Assembly: GCA_900541985.1 (NCBI GenBank)
Contig: UQLX01000009.1
Span: 1 to 64,000, forward strand
Length of the DNA: 64,000 nt
Origin: an uncultured Blautia sp.
Lineage (GTDB): Bacteria > Bacillota > Clostridia > Lachnospirales > Lachnospiraceae
Direction: 5' to 3'
Part shown: piece by piece, positions 57,684 to 64,000 of the stretch
How the letters are laid out: every line of letters starts with the position of its first letter
How positions within the stretch are numbered: position 1 is the first letter of the stretch
Position numbers and translations under genes: made by a program
The notes under the pieces: model-generated
Told to the model about the DNA's origin: nothing
The model's database searches: none
The model's input: only the letters and a program-made list of their open reading frames with translations

Positions 57684-58388
57684 TTATTTTTTCTTTTTAA
57701 CTTTCAGTGTACGAAGATACGCTTTCTGTTCCGGTGTGATCCGGTAGCTCTCACAGGCCTTCTGGATCGTTTTGTTGTGGGTCCATACATCCAGTTTCTG
57801 TTTTTCTATATAGGGAAGGATGGTTTCATATTGTTTTGCAAGGGCTGTCGCAAAATACCAGGCAATCATCATATTTACATAATACTCTTCTGACCGTATC
57901 TCCGATACCATTTGCGGATATTCCTCCCGAAAGTCCTCATCCAGATAATGCTGCATCAACATTCCGATCCCATATCGGACCGTGTATACATGATCCGACA
58001 CGATCCATCTCCGGACAGCTTCCAGAAGCTCCTCTTTATGTTTTTTGAACACCTTGGGCGAGGTCATATCACAGGTTGCCCAGTTATTTATATATGGAAG
58101 GAATTTTTCCAGTTCTTCCATACATTGCCCATATTCCTTCATCTGCTGGATCAGAAATCCATGAACATTATTTTCCTCGTAGTATCGATGAGGAAGATCT
58201 TCCAGAAATCCCCCAATCTCCGGATCCTTTGCCAGTTCTTTTACATATTTGCGCAAAACCGGAACCCGAATCCCGATCACAGTATCTTTTTCTACATCCG
58301 GCATCAGTCTGGAATGAAATTCCCTGTAGGAAAGATCCTGCATGGAAAAAAGTTCCTCTCTGATTCTTTCGGTGATATGTTTTTCCAT
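57684..58388 (-). CDS. AlkD-family DNA alkylation repair protein
   Basis: 234 residues of HEAT-like helices. The family pattern includes RVPVLRKYVKEL (about 42-53), NNWATCDMTSPKVF (about 104-117) with an Asp at the AlkD catalytic-like site, and WTHNKTIQKACESYR near the end. AlkD glycosylases remove bulky N3- and N7-alkylpurines. Operon head before the TrmH-like gene. Confidence 0.9.
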   Translation of the reverse strand: MEKHITERIREELFSMQDLSYREFHSRLMPDVEKDTVIGIRVPVLRKYVKELAKDPEIGGFLEDLPHRYYEENNVHGFLIQQMKEYGQCMEELEKFLPYINNWATCDMTSPKVFKKHKEELLEAVRRWIVSDHVYTVRYGIGMLMQHYLDEDFREEYPQMVSEIRSEEYYVNMMIAWYFATALAKQYETILPYIEKQKLDVWTHNKTIQKACESYRITPEQKAYLRTLKVKKKK

Positions 58389-58487
58389 CGTTTTCGCCTT
58401 TTCCCTTCCTGAAATACCATTATTTTACCATGTTCTCCCGTATAATCAATACCCCTGCCGAAATGGAACTTCATATTTTATAAAGAT

Positions 58488-58542
58488 AAAAAACAGGTAC
58501 AAATGCAGAAACGGTCTTGTCCTGCTTCCATACCTGTTTTTT
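58488..58542 (-). terminator. Terminator of the second AGCS gene
   Basis: Perfect arms AAAAAACAGGTA (58488-58499) and TACCTGTTTTTT (58531-58542), with a T-run on the minus strand. Confidence 0.88.
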
Positions 58543-58556
58543 CTTATGGTTTCTTT

Positions 58557-59975
58557 TTAATTTGTTTTATGTTTTTCTGCTTTAAAAAAGCTTTTTGTTT
58601 CTCTGACCACAACGCCGCTCAGCGCAAACATGGCAATCATGTTCGGAAGCGCCATCAGTCCGTTAAAGATATCCGCAATGGTCCATACTGCACTGACCGT
58701 CATGTAAGGTCCGATAAACACTGCAAAAATATAGATCCAGCGGTAAGTAAGGATCGTCCTTTTATTTCCCTTTGTCAGATATTCCAGACATCTCTCACTG
58801 TAATAATCCCATCCAAGGATCGTGGTAAAGGCAAAGAATACCAGACAGATCATGAGCACAAAAGAAGAAATCTGCGGAGGGATCGGAAGTCCGTGCTGGA
58901 ATGCATAGGTTGTTACCTGCACGCCCTCGATTCCCTCTACCTGCCATGCACCTGTAAGTACAATGGAAAGTCCTGTAAGTGTACAGATCACGATCGTATC
59001 AATAAAAGTACCTGTCATACTTACCAGACCCTGACGCACCGGCTCCTTTGTCTGTGCAGCGGCAGCTGCGATAGGAGCGCTTCCAAGACCTGCCTCATTG
59101 GAAAAAATACCTCTGGCAACACCTTTCTGCATTGCCACCACCATAGTTCCTACCACACCTCCGGTCACTGCTGCTGGCTGGAAAGCTCCTTTTACAACTG
59201 TAACAACTGCTGCCGGCACTGCTTTGATATTGAAGAGGATCAGACTCACACTGAAGATCAGATAGATCACAGCCATAAAAGGAACAATGATCTGGCTTAC
59301 TGTTGCGATCCTCTGGATACCGCCGATCAGAATGGCAGCCACACAAAATGCCAGAAGGAGGGAAGAGATCACCACTGCCCAGGAGTATTCTCCGAGAAAC
59401 GGAATGTTTACACAATTCGCTTTTTCCGGATCAAAAAAGTTCTGTACCGCACTGGAAATACCATTTACCTGACTGAAGGTTCCGATTCCGAAAAGTCCTA
59501 CACAGACACCGAAAAATGCAAAAATCTTTCCAAGCCATTTCCATTTTTCGCCCATTCCGCGTTCAATATAATAAAACGGTCCGCCAAGGCTGTGCCCATC
59601 CGGAGCTACCACGCGGTACTTTACTGCCAGAAGTCCCTCTGCGTATTTCGTCGCCATGCCGAAAAACGCTGCCAGGACCATCCAGAACAGAGCTCCCGGA
59701 CCTCCGGTACATACGGCTGTTGCCACACCGACGATGTTTCCGGTACCAATGGTTGCGCTTAAAGCGGTACACAGGGCTGCAAAACTGGAAATCTCGCCCT
59801 TTCCGCCCTGTTCATTTTTGAACATCCATTTTAATGCAAGGGGAAGACGCCGGATCTGGAGAAGACCAAGACGTACTGTGAGAAGAATACCGCCGGACAT
59901 AATGAGAACCATAAGAGGTACGCCCCATACAAAATCATCCACGGCTACTAAGAATTGATTAATCATGCTCCACAT
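58557..59975 (-). CDS. Glycine/alanine-type sodium symporter, AGCS family
   Basis: 472 residues, about 11 membrane segments. GNIVGVATAVCTGGPGALFWM, GVVGTMVVAMQKGVARGIFSNEAGLGSAPIAAAA and WGVPLM are family hallmarks. It sits directly under a tandem glycine riboswitch, so glycine is the likely substrate; glycine as the ligand is read from the riboswitch class. The ATG has GGAG 10 nt upstream inside a hairpin. Confidence 0.95.
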   Translation of the reverse strand: MWSMINQFLVAVDDFVWGVPLMVLIMSGGILLTVRLGLLQIRRLPLALKWMFKNEQGGKGEISSFAALCTALSATIGTGNIVGVATAVCTGGPGALFWMVLAAFFGMATKYAEGLLAVKYRVVAPDGHSLGGPFYYIERGMGEKWKWLGKIFAFFGVCVGLFGIGTFSQVNGISSAVQNFFDPEKANCVNIPFLGEYSWAVVISSLLLAFCVAAILIGGIQRIATVSQIIVPFMAVIYLIFSVSLILFNIKAVPAAVVTVVKGAFQPAAVTGGVVGTMVVAMQKGVARGIFSNEAGLGSAPIAAAAAQTKEPVRQGLVSMTGTFIDTIVICTLTGLSIVLTGAWQVEGIEGVQVTTYAFQHGLPIPPQISSFVLMICLVFFAFTTILGWDYYSERCLEYLTKGNKRTILTYRWIYIFAVFIGPYMTVSAVWTIADIFNGLMALPNMIAMFALSGVVVRETKSFFKAEKHKTN

Positions 59976-60009
59976 TGTAAAAAGTCTCCTTTTTATATAA
60001 AGTTTTACA
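59976..60009 (-). promoter_or_regulatory. Hairpin holding the alsT ribosome-binding site
   Basis: TGTAAAA (60003-60009 on the minus strand) pairs with TTTTACA (59976-59982), directly before the ATG. The AAGGAG sequence lies in the enclosed segment. It fits a translational expression platform for the riboswitch upstream. Confidence 0.55.
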
Positions 60010-60045
60010 GCATGGAGGATTAAATCAGATCATTCCTGAAGCATA

Positions 60046-60212
60046 CTCTGTCCTTTTGCCTGAGAGATTCCAGACGCATTCTGCGCCGCTTGCACCTTCG
60101 GCCCCTGTTTCAACAGGTGTCTCCAGAGAAACGATCCATTTACAGTTTCTGCCCGGAATACGGGTACCTGAGAGTTTTACTCCTTCGGCGGACAAAATGT
60201 CTCTTTCCTGCA
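60046..60212 (-). ncRNA. Tandem glycine riboswitch
   Basis: Two aptamers on the minus strand. The hallmark GCCGAAGGAG, then CTCTCAGG and CAGA, is followed by a second unit with GCCGAAGG, CTCTCAGGCAAAAGGACAG. The order matches the gcvT-class tandem glycine riboswitch. It lies 70 nt before the AGCS symporter gene. In this class glycine binding usually activates expression, though export/import genes vary. Confidence 0.93.
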
Positions 60213-60245
60213 AACTTCACCTCGTAATTGCTGTCACTGCGCTAT

Positions 60246-60274
60246 ACTATAACGCTAAATTGCTAATTCGTCAA
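60246..60274 (-). promoter_or_regulatory. Sigma-A promoter of the glycine-riboswitch transcript
   Basis: On the minus strand TTGACG (60269-60274) and TATAGT (60246-60251) are 17 bp apart. The -35 overlaps the end of the M20 peptidase gene. Confidence 0.7.
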
Positions 60275-61443
60275 TAGGAGGATTGTATTTTCTTGCATAC
60301 ACATCCTTCAAGAAGCTCCTGAAGAACCTTATGGCATCTTTCTATGTCTTCTGTTTCCACAAACTCATCCGGCTTATGAGCATATTTCAGATTGCCCGGT
60401 CCGTAGGACAGACAGTTTCTGTTCTGCAGCCTGCCTGCTATCACAGCCGTATCCGTATATCCCGGGAAAGGACATACTTCTGCTTCTTTTCCGGTCACCG
60501 TATGCACAGCTCTTTTTATTTCTTTCAGAAGACCCGAATCCGGATCTTTTTCAATATAAGGGCGGTTTCCCGTGATTTTATAAGATATCTTCACACCGGA
60601 AATTTCCTGCTCCGCCTCTTTTATCGCCCGGTTCGCCATAGACTGTACCATGAGATCATTCACAGGAGGCGCCAGACGACAGTCTACCCACAGCCTGCAG
60701 AGATCCGGCACTACATATGGCTGGTAGCCTCCCTGGATCTGCCCAAACGTAATCGTAGAACGTCCCAGCTCCTGATGCACCGGAAGCTCTCCAAACGCTT
60801 TTCGCATACTGCAAATCCACTGCGCCGCTGCTGCAATGGCGTCTGCCCCCTGCTCCGGTCTGCTTGCGTGAGCTGTGATCCCCTGCACAGAAACCTCCAG
60901 CCAGAAGCGTCCTTTATGTGCCATCTGGATCTGTCCGTCTGTGGGTTCCAGATCCATTACCCAGTCATCTGCCGTCACCCGCCCTTTGCGAATGGCATTT
61001 TCCACCCCTTCCATATTTCCTTCCTCATCCACCGTACCGATCAGGCGGAGAGGTCTGTCCAGAGAAATTTCTCCTTTCTGGTATTTTTCCGCCGTTTCCC
61101 AAAATACAGAAAGCGCGCAGGCAAAACCGGATTTCATATCACAGGCGCCCCGTCCGTAAATCCTGTTTTCTTCTGTTTCTGCCGCAAAGGGATCCCGTGT
61201 CCAGTCTGCCCCCGCCACTACGGTATCCATATGACAGATAAGGGTCATCATGGGCGCCTTTATTTCTCCTCCTATGGTAGCGATCACATTGTTTCTTCCG
61301 GGAAAAACCGGATCCTCTATAATCTCCGCACCACAGTCTCCCAGATAATTTTTTATATATTCTGCTACAGACCTTTCTCCTTTTCCCGGATTAGTGCTTT
61401 CCAGTCGTATCAGATCCTGCACCGTTTTTATAAGTTCCTTCAC
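60271..61443 (-). CDS. M20-family metallopeptidase (ArgE/DapE type)
   Basis: 390 residues. ICHMDTVV near 69-76 (metal His and Asp), GRGACDMKSG near 97-106 (bridging Asp) and the catalytic Glu pair in TVDEEGNMEGV (about 134-144). A dimerisation domain lies at about 180-290. Family members hydrolyse N-acyl amino acids or succinyl-DAP; the substrate is open. It starts with GTG at 61443 with GGGAGGAG 6 nt upstream. Preceded by a terminator, so it needs its own promoter (unseen). Confidence 0.9.
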   Translation of the reverse strand: MKELIKTVQDLIRLESTNPGKGERSVAEYIKNYLGDCGAEIIEDPVFPGRNNVIATIGGEIKAPMMTLICHMDTVVAGADWTRDPFAAETEENRIYGRGACDMKSGFACALSVFWETAEKYQKGEISLDRPLRLIGTVDEEGNMEGVENAIRKGRVTADDWVMDLEPTDGQIQMAHKGRFWLEVSVQGITAHASRPEQGADAIAAAAQWICSMRKAFGELPVHQELGRSTITFGQIQGGYQPYVVPDLCRLWVDCRLAPPVNDLMVQSMANRAIKEAEQEISGVKISYKITGNRPYIEKDPDSGLLKEIKRAVHTVTGKEAEVCPFPGYTDTAVIAGRLQNRNCLSYGPGNLKYAHKPDEFVETEDIERCHKVLQELLEGCVCKKIQSSY

Positions 61444-61497
61444 GATGTTCTCCTCCCTTTTTCATTCGTTGCTTTTATTATAACAGATGATACAAAA

Positions 61498-61530
61498 GAA
61501 AAAACTCCTGAAATCAAATATCTCAGGAGT
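61498..61530 (-). terminator. Terminator of the BASS transporter gene
   Basis: Arms ACTCCTGA (61504-61511) and TCAGGAGT (61523-61530) with a 6-nt T-run on the minus strand. It separates the transporter from the M20 gene. Confidence 0.85.
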
Positions 61531-61557
61531 CTTTCTGTTCTGTTTTTATATGCCGGC

Positions 61558-62595
61558 TCAATTATGCGCCGGAACTGCTTCTTTCTCATTTTCGCCTGTA
61601 GTTTTTTCATTTTTCCGGTCAAGGCTGGCAAAAAATCCTGCGATCAATGTACCGGAAATGGAATGCCATACACAGGATACCGCACAGATAATCGCAGATT
61701 CCGGTGCACTGGCAAACTGTGCCGTTGTTGTTGCAAGATTCGTTGCAAGACCGGCATTCTGCATTCCCACTTCGATGGAGATCGTTCTTTTTTTCGCTGT
61801 ATTCATACCGGTCAGCTTTCCGGCTCCATATCCAAGCAGATAGCCCAGTCCGTTATGAAGAAGAACAGCTGCAAAAATCACAACACCGGAGGTAAAGAAG
61901 TTTGCTCCCTGAGAAGAGATCACCCCTCCAACTACACAGCCAAGCCCAAGTACAGCCACTCCCGGCATGATCTTCTGGATATCCTGAAAAGCTTTTTTCT
62001 TTCCCAGAAGATAGTTCAGAAGAAATCCCACTCCGATAGGAAGGATCACGGTTTCAATGATCGATACAAACATAGGCAGACCCTTGATGCTGATTTTTGT
62101 ACCACTTGCAAGAAAAGAAACCAGAAGCGGGGTCATTACCGGAGACAGCAGAGTCGATACCGTTGTCATACCAACCGAAAATGCCACATCTCCTCCGCAA
62201 AGATAGGACATGATATTGGAAGAAACTCCTCCCGGACAGCATCCCACCAGAATCAGTCCCAGTGCAATGGCATCCGGAAGATGAAGCAGTCTGCTGATCC
62301 CGAAAGCCAGAAACGGCATGATCAGATACTGCGCCGCTGCTCCAATACAGATATCCAGCGGTCTCTGTGCAAGGATTCTAAAATCCTCTGTGGTCAGAGT
62401 CAGTCCCATACTGAACATGATGATTCCAATGATCAGGGACTGACTGGTGAATTTGTTTCCTGCCATGTCTGTAAAAAGCTGATAATTGACCCAGCCCATC
62501 ATCACAGGAACAAAGAAGGTCACCACAGCAATGGCGATCACCACGGCCGAGGTATAGTCCGACAAAAATTTGCTTGCTTTTTGTAATGCTTTCAT
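61558..62595 (-). CDS. Bile acid/sodium symporter (BASS) family transporter
   Basis: 345 residues with about 10 membrane segments; the start is SDYTSAVVIAIAVVTFFVP. The hallmark LVGCCPGGVSSNIMSYLCGGDVAFSVGMTT in two parts is near 115-145, and the second-half core is VEVGMQNAGLATNLA. BASS proteins move bile acids, pyruvate, pantoate or keto acids with Na+; the substrate here is unknown. The ATG at 62595 has GGAGG 9 nt upstream. It lies under a T-box leader. Confidence 0.9.
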   Translation of the reverse strand: MKALQKASKFLSDYTSAVVIAIAVVTFFVPVMMGWVNYQLFTDMAGNKFTSQSLIIGIIMFSMGLTLTTEDFRILAQRPLDICIGAAAQYLIMPFLAFGISRLLHLPDAIALGLILVGCCPGGVSSNIMSYLCGGDVAFSVGMTTVSTLLSPVMTPLLVSFLASGTKISIKGLPMFVSIIETVILPIGVGFLLNYLLGKKKAFQDIQKIMPGVAVLGLGCVVGGVISSQGANFFTSGVVIFAAVLLHNGLGYLLGYGAGKLTGMNTAKKRTISIEVGMQNAGLATNLATTTAQFASAPESAIICAVSCVWHSISGTLIAGFFASLDRKNEKTTGENEKEAVPAHN

Positions 62596-62654
62596 AATAA
62601 TTCTCCTCCGTTTTTGTGAAAACACCTGCTGTCAGCATTCCGGAGGAATAAACA

Positions 62655-62941
62655 GAAAATCCCCTCCGGCAAATGCCGGAAGGGACGAATCAGATCCGCG
62701 GTACCACCCTTATTCTGCAGATTTCCCTGCAGCGCTTACGTACTTCATACGTTTTCCCGGTAACGGGGGATTCCGGCATGACTTACTGTTGTTTCAGTCA
62801 GCTCCTTAGAGATGATATCCTGTTTTCCCGGTATATCTGCTTCACACCTGCTGCAGACTCTCTGAAATACCTTACGGAATACGGCGTTGTTCTCTTCTTT
62901 GAATTTTGGTGCTTTATCACATTAATTTGTTATTTTTTATA
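62655..62941 (-). ncRNA. T-box leader, specifier reading ATC (isoleucine)
   Basis: On the minus strand the T-box AGGGTGGTACCGCG (62697-62710) is perfect. A stable terminator with CCGGC/GCCGG arms (about 62660-62685) follows. Stem I contains AGAGAG, GGTGTGAA and a specifier region GGATATCATCTCTAAGGAG, where ATC (62814-62816) is followed by the conserved purine and the GGAG element, so isoleucine is the predicted tRNA. The specifier reading is my own alignment and less certain than the T-box itself. Confidence 0.88.
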
Positions 62942-62947
62942 ACAGTT

Positions 62948-62975
62948 ATTATAGTCCTGTTTTTTGAAATGTCAA
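62948..62975 (-). promoter_or_regulatory. Sigma-A promoter of the T-box transcript
   Basis: On the minus strand TTGACA (62970-62975) and TATAAT (62948-62953), both perfect, are 16 bp apart. The transcript starts near 62941, giving a leader of about 346 nt to the transporter ATG. Confidence 0.8.
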
Positions 62976-63071
62976 GTATTTTTTTGAAATTCCCATTCTC
63001 TGTCCCATTGACTGAAAATTTCAAATGTGATAGCATTATATTAACACATTATAAGCATCGAGGTTTCAATC

Positions 63072-64000
63072 ATGAGCACTACTTCTTCAAAATCCCTTCT
63101 GACCGAGGGTTCTATCTGGAAAAAAATGGCAGCCTTTGCTTTCCCTATTTTTCTCGGCAATCTTTTTCAGCAGTTTTATAACACTGCCGACTCCCTGATC
63201 GTCGGGAATTTTCTGGGAAGTAATGCACTGGCTGCCGTCAGCTCCTCCGGAAGTATCATTTTTCTTCTGGTGGGCTTTTTTAATGGAATTGCTATCGGCG
63301 CCGGCGTGGTGATCGCCCGCTATTACGGCGCAAGACAAACAGAAAATCTTCAAAAAGCCATACATACCACCGTTGGATTCGGTCTGATATCCGGAGTACT
63401 TCTGACCATCCTTGGACTTCTTCTGGTTCCCAAAATCCTGATTCTGATGAAGACCCCTGCCGATGTACTTCCAAACTCCATCTGCTACTTCCGGGTCTAT
63501 TTTCTGGGATCTGTGGCCTTTGTCCTTTACAATAATTTTGTAGGAATCATGCAGTCGGTCGGAGACAGCAAACATCCGCTGTACTATCTGATATTTTCCT
63601 CGCTGGTCAATATCAGTCTGGATCTTCTTTTTGTCGGAGTCTTCCATATGGGTGTGGGCGCTGCTGCAGCGGCAACCATTATCTCCCAGTTTATCAGCGC
63701 ATTTCTCTGCCTTAACCGGCTTACCAGAAAAAGCCCTGAAGAATACCGGGTACATATCCGCAAAATCCATCTGGATCCTTTTATGCTCCGTCAGATCATC
63801 AGCAACGGACTTCCTGCCGGTCTTCAGAATTCAATCATCTCTCTGGCCAATGTAGTCGTCCAGTCCAATATCAACAGTTTTGGAAACCTGGCGGTAGCCG
63901 GATGCGGCGCATACTCCAAGGTAGAAGGCTTCGGCTTTCTTCCTATCACCTGCTTCTCCATGGCTCTGACCACCTTTATCAGCCAGAACCTGGGAGCCGG
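63072..64000 (+). CDS. MATE-family efflux transporter, cut by the right edge
   Basis: An open frame from the ATG at 63072 to the window end, at least 309 codons. It begins MSTTSSKSLLTEGSIWKKM and carries PIFLGNLFQQFYNTADSL, like the MATE protein at 14562 and other DinF/NorM-type exporters, then GAARQT-like loop and at least seven hydrophobic segments. GAGG lies 9 nt before the ATG. The C-terminal third is missing because the window ends, not because of a mutation. Confidence 0.9.
   Translation, partial: MSTTSSKSLLTEGSIWKKMAAFAFPIFLGNLFQQFYNTADSLIVGNFLGSNALAAVSSSGSIIFLLVGFFNGIAIGAGVVIARYYGARQTENLQKAIHTTVGFGLISGVLLTILGLLLVPKILILMKTPADVLPNSICYFRVYFLGSVAFVLYNNFVGIMQSVGDSKHPLYYLIFSSLVNISLDLLFVGVFHMGVGAAAAATIISQFISAFLCLNRLTRKSPEEYRVHIRKIHLDPFMLRQIISNGLPAGLQNSIISLANVVVQSNINSFGNLAVAGCGAYSKVEGFGFLPITCFSMALTTFISQNLGA

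Noticed and set aside
47683..59975. The two AGCS symporters as a recent repeat or duplication
   Set aside because: The proteins share only family motifs and differ throughout, so they are old paralogues rather than a recent repeat.
59976..60270. A protein gene in the region before alsT (73 codons on the plus strand, 62 on the minus)
   Set aside because: The region is fully explained as a tandem glycine riboswitch with promoter.
60283..62586. Long plus-strand open frame (767 codons) across the M20 and BASS genes
   Set aside because: It is antisense to two clear genes. The translation is rich in Cys, His and Arg, shows no domain, and has no RBS.
62596..63071. Short open frames in the T-box leader and the MATE upstream region
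   Set aside because: T-box, terminator and promoter explain the DNA. None of the short frames has an RBS.
63087..63770. Minus-strand open frame of 227 codons near the right edge
   Set aside because: It is antisense to the plus-strand MATE gene, which runs open to the edge with an RBS and MATE motifs.
1..64000. CRISPR array, insertion sequence, prophage or toxin-antitoxin island
   Set aside because: I found no spaced direct repeats, transposase, integrase or phage genes. Cas4-like sequence occurs only as the fusion at 40447.

Overview
The window looks like chromosomal DNA of a low-to-mid-GC Gram-positive anaerobe, most likely a gut Lachnospiraceae (Blautia-like). This rests on gene content and family resemblance recalled from memory, not on a search. 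Supporting content: bacterial GlnRS, a minimal SufBC pair, a DUF5721-like protein, clostridial SigH, Spo0A-type DNA-binding domain, PyrK/PyrDB, HrcA/CIRCE control, T-box and glycine riboswitches. Strong GGAGG ribosome-binding sites and near-consensus sigma-A promoters recur. I see no CRISPR array, insertion sequence, prophage or rRNA, so this is core chromosome rather than a mobile island.

Layout. Nearly all genes are on the minus strand; plus-strand exceptions are csp, a DUF5721-like gene, tRNA-Thr, glnS, an aldose-epimerase gene, purC and a MATE gene cut by the right edge. 1-5.7 kb: unknown protein-radA-HAD operon and a GntR-clpC operon. 5.7-10.1 kb: purE-purM-purN-purD plus an SseB-like gene. 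10.2-18.7 kb: pyrF-pyrK-pyrD, a MATE exporter, pyrE, then small membrane proteins, VanZ-like, HD phosphohydrolase and an extended M29 aminopeptidase. 18.7-26.6 kb: cold-shock gene with a structured leader, DegV protein, stand-alone Spo0A DNA-binding domain, htpG under CIRCE, and a large wall-anchored surface protein. 26.7-30.8 kb: SufBC, HAD phosphatases and Maf. 31-38.4 kb: tRNA-Thr, glnS, sigH-rlmB-mrnC-cysS-ispF and a glycerol-1-phosphate dehydrogenase. 38.4-45.4 kb: RidA, a secreted serine hydrolase, a nuclease-helicase fusion, an HPr-like protein without the catalytic His, and a radical-SAM/DNA-metabolism gene pair. 45.5-52 kb: aspartokinase and a compact larB-larC-patatin-alsT-trmO run. 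52.3-58.4 kb: epimerase, MerR/TipAS regulator, TraX and EFR1 ferredoxin proteins, purC, TrmH and AlkD. 58.5-64 kb: glycine-riboswitch-controlled alsT, M20 peptidase, a T-box-controlled BASS transporter and the MATE fragment.

How they work together. The window carries four steps of IMP synthesis (purE, M, N, D plus purC) and the last steps of UMP synthesis (pyrD/K, E, F). It also carries translation genes (glnS, cysS, tRNA-Thr, rlmB, mrnC, trmO), proteostasis genes (clpC, htpG) and several DNA-repair functions (radA, helicase-nuclease, radical-SAM cassette, AlkD).

The most interesting signals are these: (1) the radical-SAM plus DUF4130-type pair, whose promoter is embedded in two SOS-box-like palindromes; (2) an isoleucine-type T-box in front of a bile-acid/sodium-symporter family transporter; (3) a terminator-like attenuator in front of larB; (4) a stand-alone Spo0A DNA-binding domain with near-0A boxes upstream; (5) a long hairpin plus U-run in the csp leader; (6) a CIRCE element that is a near-complete palindrome and may double as a terminator.
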